Shown here: one piece after another, positions 1 to 8,051 of the stretch
Numbering within the stretch: the stretch's first letter is position 1
Layout of the letters: every line of letters starts with the position of its first letter
Assembly: GCA_025408405.1 (NCBI GenBank)
Contig: JANYJE010000064.1
Location: 1-34,976 of the forward strand
DNA length: 34,976 nucleotides
Direction: 5' to 3'
Source: Nitrosomonadales bacterium
Lineage (GTDB): Bacteria; Pseudomonadota; Gammaproteobacteria; Burkholderiales; Gallionellaceae
The notes under the pieces: generated by a model
Databases searched by the model: none
What the model saw: only the letters and a program-made list of their open reading frames with translations
What the model was told of the DNA's origin: nothing
Translations under genes and position numbers: made by a program

Positions 1-273
1 GCTGGGCAACAATGGCGACATGCCGTTGCAATGGCCGCTGGCGCCGCCATAGGCGGGGCTGTTGAAGTTGCCAGCGGCATCCGGCATATATTCCCAGGCC
101 ATACTGCCCGAGTCGTCCATCATCAGGAAAATGTTAGGGAGTACCGACGAGGTGGGTGAGGTCACCAGCGGTGAGGAGGAGAGATCGGTAATGGCACTCT
201 GTGCATTCAGCGTGGCACCGATCAGGGTGCAGGCAAGTGCGAACTTGACGGATAGTGAGCGTATTTTTTTCAT
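1..273 (-). CDS. pilY1: PilY1-like pilus tip/adhesin protein, N-terminal 91 residues (cut by window edge)
   Basis: The gene starts at ATG 273-271 with a strong AAGGAGG ribosome site just upstream and runs off the left edge of the window. The visible part begins with a signal peptide (MKKIRS, then a hydrophobic stretch, ending near ANAQSA around residue 27). It soon reaches MMDDSGSM, a DxSxS metal-ion (MIDAS) motif with D53, S55 and S57, as in von Willebrand factor A domains. PilY1 proteins are secreted type IV pilus proteins that prime pilus assembly with the minor pilins and act in adhesion and surface sensing. The place as last gene after pilE-fimT-pilV-pilW-pilX fits exactly. The C-terminal beta-propeller that defines the family lies outside the window, so the name rests on the N-terminus and context. 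Confidence 0.85.
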   Translation of the reverse strand, partial: MKKIRSLSVKFALACTLIGATLNAQSAITDLSSSPLVTSPTSSVLPNIFLMMDDSGSMAWEYMPDAAGNFNSPAYGGASGHCNGMSPLLPS

Positions 274-295
274 GGCAGCCTCCTTAATAATTTGC

Positions 296-931
296 TTACA
301 GCGCAATCATGGTTTGTATATATGCCACGCTATTGCGCGGTCCTTCAACACGTGTGGTGATACGGTAATATTTTTGTACGGGCGGGGCGCATGTCTGGTC
401 GGCTTGTCCCAGGTCGTTACCCTCGCAGCTGCCGCTGGCGCTGGGAGGTGGGGCAAGGCAGGTTCCGCCTTGTCCATTCTGGTCGCACATGGCCTGGATG
501 ACGTAGTAAGCGGTGTAGCCCGTGGCATTTCCTAACGCATCCAGCAGCGGATAGGTTATGGCGCTGGTCTTGACGTTGCTCCAGAAGTTATCCCAGGTAA
601 TGACCGGCGGCTCCTGGTTGGGTTGGCGCCAGGAGATGTAGCCCAGGGGGCAGTTGATGGTGCAGTTGAATGTTTTGGTGGCAGTCAGATTGGGAATCAG
701 GACATTGATTGCCTGTTCAGATCCGCTGTCTGCAGCAAGCAGGGCTGATTGCTGGAAGGCGAGATTGCCGGCGATGAGGTTGGAGGTGTCGACCGAGCGC
801 ACCATGGCGATCACGGCCAGCGTCATGGCGACCAGCATGATCAGCGTAATCACCAGCACGACTCCTTTTTGCCTGGAGCGACTGATTTTCCCGGAGGGAA
901 TTTTCAGAGTGTAAAAAGAGGGGGTTAACAT
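296..931 (-). CDS. pilX: PilX-type minor pilin
   Basis: This minor pilin has a basic leader followed by KGVVLVITLIMLVAMTLAVIA, a class III-type prepilin signal with cleavage expected after G23. The mature protein lacks the usual Glu at +5 (it has Ile). This is common in PilX and its type II secretion counterpart GspK, which sit at the tip of the pseudopilus. I chose ATG 931 (211 residues) over a TTG at 949 because AGGAG lies 7 bases upstream of the ATG. The start codon overlaps the pilW stop (ATGTTAA), suggesting translational coupling. The rest of the protein is Cys-containing and poorly conserved, as usual. It lies 22 bases before pilY1 in the same operon. Confidence 0.85.
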   Translation of the reverse strand: MLTPSFYTLKIPSGKISRSRQKGVVLVITLIMLVAMTLAVIAMVRSVDTSNLIAGNLAFQQSALLAADSGSEQAINVLIPNLTATKTFNCTINCPLGYISWRQPNQEPPVITWDNFWSNVKTSAITYPLLDALGNATGYTAYYVIQAMCDQNGQGGTCLAPPPSASGSCEGNDLGQADQTCAPPVQKYYRITTRVEGPRNSVAYIQTMIAL

Positions 932-2088
932 CCTTTTGCTCCTACCCAAATTGCATTCCTCATGGGAATGATGGTCTCGAAGGTTTTGTAGCGGAAGTGC
1001 CCCCAGTTGTTGGGCCAGTCATTGGGGTTTGCACTGGTACCCGCGCCTGCACCTATGACAATGGCGTTGGCGCCGCCCCAGGTGGGCGCTGCAGTGGTCA
1101 CGACATTGGGGTCGTACTGGCTGCTTCTTGCGACTAACACCAGACGCAGGCCTGCCGGAGCGCTGCACTCTGTTCTCATGCTGACTATGTTGCTGGTGAT
1201 AGGGGTGAAATTGGCTGCGACGGCGCAATTTTGCGCATTCACGCCGGCGTAATTGCATACGCTTAATGTGCCGTTAATGACGGCATAAGCGAGCATGCGC
1301 GGCGAGGGGCCCAGATTGTAAAGAGTAGGGTAATCGGTCTTGGCCTTGACGGGATCGTAAGTAAATCCGGCCGGTATCTGCGCAACAGGAACAGTCAGGA
1401 GGTTAACGCCATTAACGACCGTCAGGGACAAGGGCTGGACACCCAAACCTGGGTTGGTGGGTATGGTGTTGCAACCCGCGGCACGATTGCCGCTGTCAGC
1501 AAATACATAATCGCCGATCTGGAAGCCTCTGCCGCCTACTCCGGCAACGCCCGATGCGGCAGCGCCTCCCGTCAGTGTGTAGTCGCTGGTAGCTATGTTT
1601 GCACCGCTAATCAAAGTGCCTTCGGGTACGTTATTGCTGTCGCCATAAGTAATCAGCAGGGAGTCGGTGTTGGCGTCGGCGGGAATGGCGTTGATCAGCG
1701 TGTTGCCTGCGACTATGGGAGTGTTTGTGGTGCCCTTTTGAGGGTTGATGATAATAGGCGCAAAAGCGGGCAAGGAAATGGTCGGGGTTGAGCTCAGTGG
1801 ATTGGTCTGCAGAAGCGTCGAACCAATAAAAGGGCAACCGTACAGCTTGCGCGAGTTCAGCCCGTAGCCCGCCTGTGAGATATCCTTCTGTAAACCGTAC
1901 AGCGCGATGATGCCGTCATTTTGCGCGTCATCTCCACCCGTGGTGGTGCGCTTCTGCCCTTCAAAGACAGAAAATACCTGCATGATGATAATCATGCCGA
2001 GCAGGCCGATGATCATGCCAACCATGATTTCAACCAGGCTGAAACCCTGGCTGTGGTGGCGGCGCGAAGAGAGGGAATAGGCTGACAA
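925..2088 (-). CDS. pilW: PilW-type minor pilin
   Basis: A prepilin with the signal HSQGFSLVEIMVGMIIGLLG: cleavage is expected after G15, leaving F at +1 and E20 at +5. The long hydrophobic helix is followed by a segment typical of PilW (GIIALYGLQKDISQAGYGL). At 387 residues it is the largest pilin in the operon, as PilW usually is. The start is a TTG at 2088-2086; AGGAGG lies 6 bases upstream, and no ATG occurs before the prepilin cleavage site, so the rare start is well supported. PilW works with PilV, PilX and PilY1 to prime pilus polymerisation. It lies 10 bases after pilV and overlaps the start of pilX. Confidence 0.9.
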   Translation of the reverse strand: MSAYSLSSRRHHSQGFSLVEIMVGMIIGLLGMIIIMQVFSVFEGQKRTTTGGDDAQNDGIIALYGLQKDISQAGYGLNSRKLYGCPFIGSTLLQTNPLSSTPTISLPAFAPIIINPQKGTTNTPIVAGNTLINAIPADANTDSLLITYGDSNNVPEGTLISGANIATSDYTLTGGAAASGVAGVGGRGFQIGDYVFADSGNRAAGCNTIPTNPGLGVQPLSLTVVNGVNLLTVPVAQIPAGFTYDPVKAKTDYPTLYNLGPSPRMLAYAVINGTLSVCNYAGVNAQNCAVAANFTPITSNIVSMRTECSAPAGLRLVLVARSSQYDPNVVTTAAPTWGGANAIVIGAGAGTSANPNDWPNNWGHFRYKTFETIIPMRNAIWVGAKGC

Positions 2089-2098
2089 AATTGGCCTC

Positions 2099-2611
2099 CT
2101 AGGTCAGTTTTTGCGCACTGATCTGCGCGGAGGTTGTGTAAGAGTGTGGCGTGGTCGCATTCGGCAATTGCCAGGTAATGGTGACGGATACCACCGTGGA
2201 GCTGGTCTGTACCGAGCTCGGCAATGCTACGGCAGGGGTGAGCGTGGTTTGCCTGGTTACCGTAGCCGTGGCATTGGGCAGGTTGTTTTGTACCGTGACC
2301 AACCATTGTGCATAGGTGGCTGCAGTTGTATTGCCAGGGCTGCCGATGAAAGGATTGAATTCTGTAGTCGAATAAGTTACCGGTGCAGCCGATGCCGACA
2401 CCACTGCGATGTCGTTCCACATCTGGCCGATATACTGGTTGGCCAGCATGCTGGCGGTGGAGCGGTATTTTGCATCGCTGGACAGCGAGATGGAAGTGGC
2501 CTGCAAACCCACCAGGGCCAGAATGCCGATGGAGAAGATCAGGATGGCAATCAGAGCCTCCAGCAGCATGACGCCTTTCTGTTTGCCCGGAAGTTGAGTG
2601 TGTGTGACCAT
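2099..2611 (-). CDS. pilV: PilV-type minor pilin
   Basis: The N-terminus contains KQKGVMLLEALIAILIFSIGIL, a prepilin signal with cleavage after G13 (in the 170-residue version) and E18 at +5. The protein is of PilV type: a short leader, 'LLEALIA' and a threonine/serine-rich C-terminal part. Two ATG codons are possible, 2620 and 2611. I use 2611 because an AGGG sits 9 bases upstream and it leaves a clean 2-base gap after the fimT stop; 2620 would overlap fimT. A longer reading to 2701 starts inside fimT and is unlikely. It is a core minor pilin needed for pilus initiation. Confidence 0.85.
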   Translation of the reverse strand: MVTHTQLPGKQKGVMLLEALIAILIFSIGILALVGLQATSISLSSDAKYRSTASMLANQYIGQMWNDIAVVSASAAPVTYSTTEFNPFIGSPGNTTAATYAQWLVTVQNNLPNATATVTRQTTLTPAVALPSSVQTSSTVVSVTITWQLPNATTPHSYTTSAQISAQKLT

Positions 2612-2613
2612 GA

Positions 2614-3243
2614 TTAGCATCCCTGTGGGTTGGTAGCGATCGACAGAGCAGGATTGCACATGCGCAGCTGTCCGCCGGTTGATACGGTGATGCGCATGCA
2701 TTTAACTACGCCCCCGGCCGCGACACAGTTGCCAGCGGCAGGGTTGCTGATGTTTATATTCAGGGCGGCGGCGGGAACCGGTGTCAACCTGCCCAGGCCG
2801 GTGAATATGAAGGCTGACTGATCGGCTGCCACAGTAACTCCTGCCGATCCTTCGGCGCTGGTACGCGACTGGACGATAAACGGGTCGCCCGCGTTACCCG
2901 CGACGGCCGCAGTATTGGGAGGCGGGTCGGCAGGTGCTGCGCCACATTTTCCGGTGGGGTCAAGCAGGCTGATGATCCAGTTGGACGAGGCGGTGGAAAG
3001 TACGCAGGCATTCGTCAGGCTGTCGGTCAGCTGAAAGTGCACGGGGGTGTTGCGTTTGACACCTTCTGCGCGAGCCATTTGCAATCCGTTCAGGATGGCG
3101 TCAGCCGTGGTGCGGATTTTTGCATTCTGTACCCAGATGCCAATGTTGGGCGCGGCTATGCCCAGCACGATAGCAACAATCAGTACCGTGACAATGAGTT
3201 CGACCAGCGTGAAACCGCGCTGGCCTTCAGGCCGATTTAGCAT
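2614..3243 (-). CDS. fimT: FimT/GspH-family pseudopilin
   Basis: A 209-residue prepilin: [25 protein letters not shown] gives cleavage after G10 and E15 at +5. The following stretch, [25 protein letters not shown], is the hallmark of the GspH/FimT family (helix 'LQ.AR.EAIKRN' and then a beta strand). FimT is a minor pilin; in some naturally competent bacteria it binds DNA. The ATG at 3243 overlaps the end of pilE (ATGCTAA), and the GGGAGG of its ribosome site lies inside the last pilE codons with only about 3 bases spacing, so translation is probably coupled to pilE. A ComEA-like DNA-binding protein is encoded at 26594 in this window, so a DNA-uptake role is possible but not shown. Confidence 0.87.
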   Translation of the reverse strand: MLNRPEGQRGFTLVELIVTVLIVAIVLGIAAPNIGIWVQNAKIRTTADAILNGLQMARAEGVKRNTPVHFQLTDSLTNACVLSTASSNWIISLLDPTGKCGAAPADPPPNTAAVAGNAGDPFIVQSRTSAEGSAGVTVAADQSAFIFTGLGRLTPVPAAALNINISNPAAGNCVAAGGVVKCMRITVSTGGQLRMCNPALSIATNPQGC

Positions 3244-3713
3244 CTGCCTCCCGTCTTGGTAATCCAGCAGTTGGCGCTTGTGGCTATCCAGCCGCTATTG
3301 GTTTGTGAGCCGGCAGCTATAATGCTGGAGGTTCTGACATTGTTCTGGTCTACGGTGTAGGTGAATCCGTCCATGGCATGCCCTTTGTTTCCCGCGGCGA
3401 GCGCAGTGGCGCTGGCAGTGATGGTGTAGGTGTTGGTGGGAGGCGCTGCGGCTACGCAGGTGTAGCTGAAGTAATCGCTGGTTGGCATTGCTACGCCACA
3501 GATGGCGGTGGCAGGTGTGGTGGTGTAGCGGATATTGTCCTGAAAGTACTGCTCCATGCGCACGCGCAAAGTGGCCACATTGGAGGTCGCATCAGGGATT
3601 TTTGCGCCCTTCACGTAATCCTGGTAGGCGGGCAGTGCCACGGATGCTAGTATGCCGATGATGACGACTACGATCATGATTTCGATCAAAGTAAAACCGC
3701 GCTGTGACTTCAT
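3237..3713 (-). CDS. pilE: Type IV pilin PilE (pilin-like first gene of the minor-pilin operon)
   Basis: 158 residues starting [42 protein letters not shown]. This is a textbook type IVa prepilin: a 6-residue leader ending in G6, F at +1, E11 at +5, then the conserved hydrophobic helix. Two C-terminal cysteines ([10 protein letters not shown]) could form the D-region disulfide. AGGAG lies 7 bases before ATG 3713. It is first in the operon pilE-fimT-pilV-pilW-pilX-pilY1. In betaproteobacteria the pilE in this position is often a minor pilin distinct from the major subunit PilA, so it may not be the bulk pilin. The divergent thiO gene starts about 100 bases away, so the promoter must lie in 3714-3814. 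Confidence 0.9.
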   Translation of the reverse strand: MKSQRGFTLIEIMIVVVIIGILASVALPAYQDYVKGAKIPDATSNVATLRVRMEQYFQDNIRYTTTPATAICGVAMPTSDYFSYTCVAAAPPTNTYTITASATALAAGNKGHAMDGFTYTVDQNNVRTSSIIAAGSQTNSGWIATSANCWITKTGGRC

Positions 3714-3814
3714 GCTCCATCTCCTGAATTTTTTACGTAGCTAACCTTAAAACATGAATGCCGTCTGTTGCCAGCACTAACCGATGAAAGGTTGACTGGC
3801 TGGAACAGGCGGCG

Positions 3815-4900
3815 GTGAGGGAATGTAACTCTTTGATTTCAGATTTGATAATTATTGGCGGGGGGGTGGCTGGGCTGGCCACGGCCCAGGGCCTGCTGGA
3901 GCAGGGCGCTACAGTCACGCTGCTGGAGCGGGGAGCTGTTGGGCGGGAATCTTCCTGGGCGGGGGGCGGCATTCTGTCGCCACTGTGTCCGTGGAATTAC
4001 CCTGCAGAGGTGACGCGCCTGACCAGCAGATCCGCGGCGCAATTTCCGGCCTGGACGGCAGCGCTGCACGCGGCTACCGGCATCGACCCTGAGTATGAGC
4101 GCAGCGGCATGCTGGTGCTGGCGCCGTTTGATGCCGATGCCGCGCAGCAATGGTGTGCGGCGCATGGGGTGGCGTTGCAGCAGGTGCAAGCGAGCGTGAA
4201 TCTGCCGCCAGGCCTGCTGCTGCCCGAGGTGGCGCAGGTGCGCAACCCCAGGCTGGTGCAGGCGCAGCGCCAGCGGGTGCTGTCCCTGGGCGGCAGGATT
4301 GTGGAGCAGTGCACAGTGCAGGGCATGGTGACGGAGGGCGGGCGGGTTCAGGCGCTGGCCACCTCATGCGGCGCGCGGCGCGCAGGGCGCTATATCGTGA
4401 CAGCCGGTGCGTGGAGCCGTGCTGTTTTGGGTGAATATGCGCTGCAGCTTGATATCAGGCCGATACGCGGGCAGATGCTGCTGTTCAGGTTTGCTGCGCC
4501 GCCGTTGCGCCATGTGCTGCTGCAAGACGGCCTGTACCTGATTCCGCGCCGCGATGGCCATGTGCTGGTGGGGAGCACGCTGGAGGATGTGGGTTTTGAC
4601 AAAAGCACCACTGCTACGGCTCGCGATTCACTCCGGCAGCGTGCAGAAGTGCTGTTGCCGCAGCTGCGCGACATGCCGCTGGTGCAGCACTGGTCAGGCC
4701 TGCGTCCCGCCTCTCCGCACAATATTCCCACCATCGGCCGGCATCCGCAGCTGGAAAACCTGTATCTCAACAGCGGGCACTTTCGCTATGGCGTCACCAT
4801 GGCGCCGGCCAGTGTGGAAATCCTGCTGAATGAACTGAGTGGTGCGGTGCAGCCTTTTGATGTCGCGCCCTACCGTGCCGGCTGGGGTGGTTCAATATAG
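3815..4900 (+). CDS. thiO: FAD-dependent glycine oxidase ThiO-like
   Basis: A 361-residue flavoprotein of the DAO family. SDLIIIGGGVAGLATAQGLLEQGATVTLLERG is a dinucleotide-binding fold (GxGxxG, with a closing Glu), followed by ESSWAGGGILSPL, the ThiO-specific segment after the FAD site. Near the C-terminus, GLRPASPHNIPTIGRHPQLENLYLNSGHFRYGVTMAP is the second FAD/substrate motif with the GHFRYG signature. Glycine oxidase makes the imine of glycine for the thiazole ring of thiamine; D-amino acid dehydrogenase is the main alternative. No thiamine genes are adjacent. The start is uncertain: GTG 3815 gives a short extra N-terminus, while TTG 3833 (MISDLIIIGGG) matches the family better but has a poorly spaced GAGGG. 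Confidence 0.8.
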   Translation: MRECNSLISDLIIIGGGVAGLATAQGLLEQGATVTLLERGAVGRESSWAGGGILSPLCPWNYPAEVTRLTSRSAAQFPAWTAALHAATGIDPEYERSGMLVLAPFDADAAQQWCAAHGVALQQVQASVNLPPGLLLPEVAQVRNPRLVQAQRQRVLSLGGRIVEQCTVQGMVTEGGRVQALATSCGARRAGRYIVTAGAWSRAVLGEYALQLDIRPIRGQMLLFRFAAPPLRHVLLQDGLYLIPRRDGHVLVGSTLEDVGFDKSTTATARDSLRQRAEVLLPQLRDMPLVQHWSGLRPASPHNIPTIGRHPQLENLYLNSGHFRYGVTMAPASVEILLNELSGAVQPFDVAPYRAGWGGSI

Positions 4901-4925
4901 TGCATCAACCCCAAACGGAAATTCA

Positions 4926-5018
4926 AGCCACAGAGGACACTAGGGAGCGTGAGACACTCTTCACTTCAAGTGATTCACATCCAATGAGTATTGTTTCTCC
5001 TCTGTGAGCTCTGTGGCT
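4926..5018 (+). repeat. Intergenic inverted repeat (AGCCACAGAG arms)
   Basis: Perfect 10-base arms AGCCACAGAG (4926-4935) and CTCTGTGGCT (5009-5018) bracket about 73 bases between the convergent thiO and cyclase genes. The bases inside the arms are partly complementary too (GACAC versus GTGAG). From memory, arms of the type GCCACAGAGGACACAGAG are common intergenic repeats in proteobacteria. It could serve as a two-way terminator, but there is no T-run. Confidence 0.55.
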
Positions 5019-5040
5019 AATTGCTTGTTCCAGGATAAAT

Positions 5041-6426
5041 CTACTGCGCCATGCAGCTGAGCAGATAACGCGCCATATGCCGGTCTGTTTTGGCGAAGTG
5101 GCCGCTAAACCAGTCATACATCATCAGCAAGGTGCGGAAGGAGAGATACAGCGGGTCGGTCGTGCCGGCATCGGCCTCGGCTTGGAGCGCGGCAATATCG
5201 CGGATGAAACGTCGATGTTCCTGCAGGTGATTTTCGAGGAAGGGATAGCTATAGCGCCGCATCAGTTCTTCCTCGGTGTTGAAATGGTTTTGCATGCGCC
5301 CTTCCAGAAAGGCCAGTATTTCATCCACGGCTTTGGCGTCGCCTTTTTTTACGAGCGCATTGAATGCGCCCATGCGCTCAAACAGCTCCTGATGGGCTGT
5401 GTCGATTTCAGCCAAGCCGAGATTGAATGACTCCTTCCATTCCGGGCGGGTGTCGAGCTCGCCGGTGCTCATATGGGTGCCGGTCGACAGGTAGTCGTGG
5501 CAGCGCGTGAGGTAGATCAGGGCGGAGATGTCCTGCGGAACCATGGTGATGCATTTTTTCAGCAGCTCCAGCGCGCGTGGAATTTCTTGCAGGTGGTAAT
5601 AGGCTACCGCTTCCTCAAACATGGCCAGTGTTGCGCGCTTGCCCGCCCTTAATTCTGCAGGGTCGCCGTTAAAAACTTCATAGATGGACAGCGGCTGGGT
5701 CTTGCCGCGTACACGGATGCGGTCCAGGAAGCGAATGTCATATTTTGACGGGTCGGCCAGGTCATACAGGGTGTTCTGGCTGATCAGCAGCGGAGCATGA
5801 TAGGTCTTGGTGGCCTGCTCGATTCTCGGGGTCAGGTTGACGGCATCCCCGATCACCGTGCTGTCCATGCGCTCGGCGCCGCCTACCGTGCCTATCATCA
5901 CCATGCCGGTGTTTAATCCGATGCCGATATCGATGGGCTCGTAACCCGCGCGTTTGCGTCCGGCGTTGTAATCCTCCAGTTTTTCCAGCATGGCGATGGC
6001 GGCTATCAGGGCATCGTCCGCACCCTGCGAGAACAGCGACATGATGGCATCGCCCATGTATTTGTCGATGATGCCCTGGTGTGCGCTGATAACCGGCTCC
6101 ATCTGGCTGAGATAGGAGTTGATGAACGCAAAATTCTCGGCCGGGGTCATGGATTCGGACAGCGGTGTGAAGTTGCGGATATCGGCGAACATGATGGTCA
6201 TTTTGCGTTCGACCTGATCGCCCAGCTTGATATCGACGATGCTCTTGATGTCCAGCAGTTTCAGCAATTGATGCGGAATCAGGCGGCCATACGCCTTCTC
6301 GGTTTGCTGCAACAGCGCGAGCGCCTGCTGATGCGCAAGAATGGCGGTTTTAAGCACTTCATGGATGCTGTCCGGCACTGATTCGGATGTGCCGGAAGTC
6401 ACTTTCGAATGCTCTTCGGTGCTCAT
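5041..6426 (-). CDS. Class III adenylate/guanylate cyclase fused to a C-terminal bacteriohemerythrin domain
   Basis: A 461-residue soluble protein with two recognisable domains. Residues about 72-252 are a class III cyclase: metal-binding D82 (FADIRNFT) and D126 (KYMGDAIM), base-reading K122 and T190 (DSTVIGD), and transition-state residues N197 and R201 (VNLTPRIE). All are present, and K plus T favour ATP, so cAMP is the likely product. Residues about 260-315 form a helical, TPR-like linker. Residues about 330-461 are a hemerythrin domain with all seven di-iron ligands: H345, H381, E385, H400, H404, H443 and D448 (HxxxE, HxxxH, HxxxxD). Hemerythrin binds O2, and in some proteins NO, at a di-iron site, so I infer an O2- or redox-controlled cyclase. 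A GGTGA site lies 5 bases before ATG 6426. It is monocistronic or leads the 3' end of the phosphatase operon. Confidence 0.88.
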   Translation of the reverse strand: MSTEEHSKVTSGTSESVPDSIHEVLKTAILAHQQALALLQQTEKAYGRLIPHQLLKLLDIKSIVDIKLGDQVERKMTIMFADIRNFTPLSESMTPAENFAFINSYLSQMEPVISAHQGIIDKYMGDAIMSLFSQGADDALIAAIAMLEKLEDYNAGRKRAGYEPIDIGIGLNTGMVMIGTVGGAERMDSTVIGDAVNLTPRIEQATKTYHAPLLISQNTLYDLADPSKYDIRFLDRIRVRGKTQPLSIYEVFNGDPAELRAGKRATLAMFEEAVAYYHLQEIPRALELLKKCITMVPQDISALIYLTRCHDYLSTGTHMSTGELDTRPEWKESFNLGLAEIDTAHQELFERMGAFNALVKKGDAKAVDEILAFLEGRMQNHFNTEEELMRRYSYPFLENHLQEHRRFIRDIAALQAEADAGTTDPLYLSFRTLLMMYDWFSGHFAKTDRHMARYLLSCMAQ

Positions 6427-6457
6427 GTTTTCACCCGTGGTGGATGCTCAGTGGTGG

Positions 6458-7141
6458 CTATGATAACGCTGAACTTGAATTGATGTACTCAAGCAACGCG
6501 AGCGGGTGATCAATCGCACCGCTAGCTTCCCATGTTTCAAGGCGGGCTGACGGGTCTATGTAGCCGTAGCGCGCGATCAGCGCGGGCATGCCGGCGGCGC
6601 GTCCCGCGTCAATGTCGCGTTTGTCATCCCCCAGATACAGGCAGCGTGGCGCGGGGACGCCGATGCTTGCGGCTGCGTGCAGCATGGGCGCGGGATGGGG
6701 CTTGGCATGCGCGCAGGTGTCGCCGCTGACCAGGCAGGCGGCGCGTTCTGCATAACCCAGCGCCTGCATCAGCGGCAAAGTAAAGCGCTGCGGTTTGTTG
6801 GTCACAATGCCCCACGGCAGGCCGCGCTGTTCCAGTGTGGCTATCAATTCGGCCATGCCGGCGAAGAGCGTGGTGTGGTCGCAGATGTGGGCCGTGTAAT
6901 AGGCGAGGAAGGCATCGCGCAGTGCAGGAAATTCTGCGGCATCGGGGGCGACGTTAAAGCCCAGCTTGAGCAGGCCGGCCGAGCCGTGTGATGCCTGCAG
7001 GCGGGTGATTTCCACTGGCAGCGGCGGCAGCTGGTGCAGGCCGCGTACATGGTTGAGCGCGGCGCCCAGATCGGGCGCGGTGTCGGCGAAGGTGCCGTCC
7101 AAGTCGAATAAAACAGCTCCGGTTTTTGTTTCTTTAATCAC
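6458..7141 (-). CDS. gph: HAD-family phosphatase: phosphoglycolate phosphatase or MurNAc-6-phosphate phosphatase (MupP)
   Basis: 227 residues with the HAD signatures in order: FDLDGTFADT (nucleophile D13 and acid D15), the TNKP threonine region, a lysine (AKPHPAP), and LGDDKRDIDAGRAAGM with the metal-binding aspartates. The alpha-helical cap between the first two motifs is that of Gph-like enzymes. Phosphoglycolate phosphatase clears 2-phosphoglycolate. In Pseudomonas the phosphatase gene beside ubiG, long annotated as gph, is MupP of cell-wall recycling, and this gene also lies beside ubiG (6 bases downstream), so MupP is a serious alternative. The start is GTG 7141; I see no clear ribosome site, suggesting coupling to ubiG. 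Confidence 0.75.
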   Translation of the reverse strand: MIKETKTGAVLFDLDGTFADTAPDLGAALNHVRGLHQLPPLPVEITRLQASHGSAGLLKLGFNVAPDAAEFPALRDAFLAYYTAHICDHTTLFAGMAELIATLEQRGLPWGIVTNKPQRFTLPLMQALGYAERAACLVSGDTCAHAKPHPAPMLHAAASIGVPAPRCLYLGDDKRDIDAGRAAGMPALIARYGYIDPSARLETWEASGAIDHPLALLEYINSSSALS

Positions 7142-7147
7142 AAAAAA

Positions 7148-7843
7148 TTAGCCACGGCGGCAGGCCATCAGGTAATTCACGCTGCTGTCCCGCCCCAGCG
7201 AGTAAGTTTGGTTGAACATGCTGTAACTCATGCCGCTGATGTCGGAAACGCCGAGATGGGCGTTGCGGCAGAACTGCGCGAGTTCGGACGGCTTGAGAAA
7301 CTTGGCGTAGTCATGGGTGCCGCGCGGCAGCATGTTCAGCACATATTCCGCGCCGATAATGGCGAACAGATAGGATTTTGGATTGCGGTTCAGGGTGGAG
7401 AAAAACACCTGGCCGCCCGGCTTCACCAGTTGGGCGCAGGCGCGCACGACGCTTTGCGGATCGGGTACGTGCTCGAGCATTTCCATGCAGGTGACCACGT
7501 CGTAAGCCCCCGGTCTTTCCTCGGCCAGCTGCTCGACCGCAATCTTGCGGTATTCAACCTGTTGGCCGCTTTCCAGTAGATGCAGTTTTGCAACCTGCAA
7601 CGCCTTGTCACCCAGGTCGATGCCGGTGACCTGGGCGCCGATTGCGGCCATGCTCTCCGCCAGGATGCCGCCGCCACAGCCCACATCCAGCACGGTCTTG
7701 CCCGCGAGTTGCGCGACGCCGTCGATATATCCCAGGCGCAGCGGATTGATGTCGTGCAGCGGCTTGAATTCGCTATTGGCATCCCACCAGTTGTGGGCAA
7801 GTTGGCTGAATTTTTCCAGTTCGACGGGGTCGGCGTTGGTCAT
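7148..7843 (-). CDS. ubiG: UbiG, ubiquinone O-methyltransferase
   Basis: 231 residues from ATG 7843, the usual UbiG length. SAM-binding motif I is [16 protein letters not shown] (about residues 51-66), followed by GIDLGDKAL and a post-motif [11 protein letters not shown], all typical of UbiG. The N-terminal [33 protein letters not shown] is strongly diagnostic. UbiG methylates both hydroxyl groups during ubiquinone synthesis at the inner membrane. A longer reading from TTG 7873 adds residues not seen in the family. It is divergent from gyrA across about 208 bases and is the first gene of a ubiG-gph unit. Confidence 0.95.
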   Translation of the reverse strand: MTNADPVELEKFSQLAHNWWDANSEFKPLHDINPLRLGYIDGVAQLAGKTVLDVGCGGGILAESMAAIGAQVTGIDLGDKALQVAKLHLLESGQQVEYRKIAVEQLAEERPGAYDVVTCMEMLEHVPDPQSVVRACAQLVKPGGQVFFSTLNRNPKSYLFAIIGAEYVLNMLPRGTHDYAKFLKPSELAQFCRNAHLGVSDISGMSYSMFNQTYSLGRDSSVNYLMACRRG

Positions 7844-7981
7844 GGTGAGCTCGCAATAAATACCGGGGCGCAATTTAACCCTAAACAGGCGTGCTAAGCC
7901 ACCGATTTATTCCGCGACAAGGCGTTTGAATGCTGCAGACAGCCCTAGGCACAGGGGCTTGGCGGCGGGGGTAATTTTGTT

Positions 7982-8009
7982 TTGTCGTGATCTGGTCACG
8001 CATGATAAA
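7982..8009 (+). promoter_or_regulatory. Possible gyrA promoter with overlapping dyad
   Basis: TTGTCG (7982-7987) and GATAAA (8004-8009) are separated by 16 bases and resemble -35 and -10 boxes about 45 bases before the gyrA ATG. Between them lies a small dyad, CGTGA (7986-7990) and TCACG (7996-8000). The match to consensus is moderate, so this is a suggestion only. Confidence 0.3.
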
Positions 8010-8051
8010 CTTGCAGGCTGTTTTGTAAGCTTTTTTAGGGCCACGTCACAC

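Noticed and set aside
3744-3768. Possible sigma-54 promoter for pilE on the minus strand (CTGGCAACAGACGGCATT)
   Set aside because: GG and GC are present but the spacing between them is one base short of the required 12, which normally abolishes sigma-54 recognition.
7926-8051. 42-residue N-terminal extension of GyrA
   Set aside because: GyrA homologues start at the MEQFAKE equivalent; the extension covers the likely promoter.
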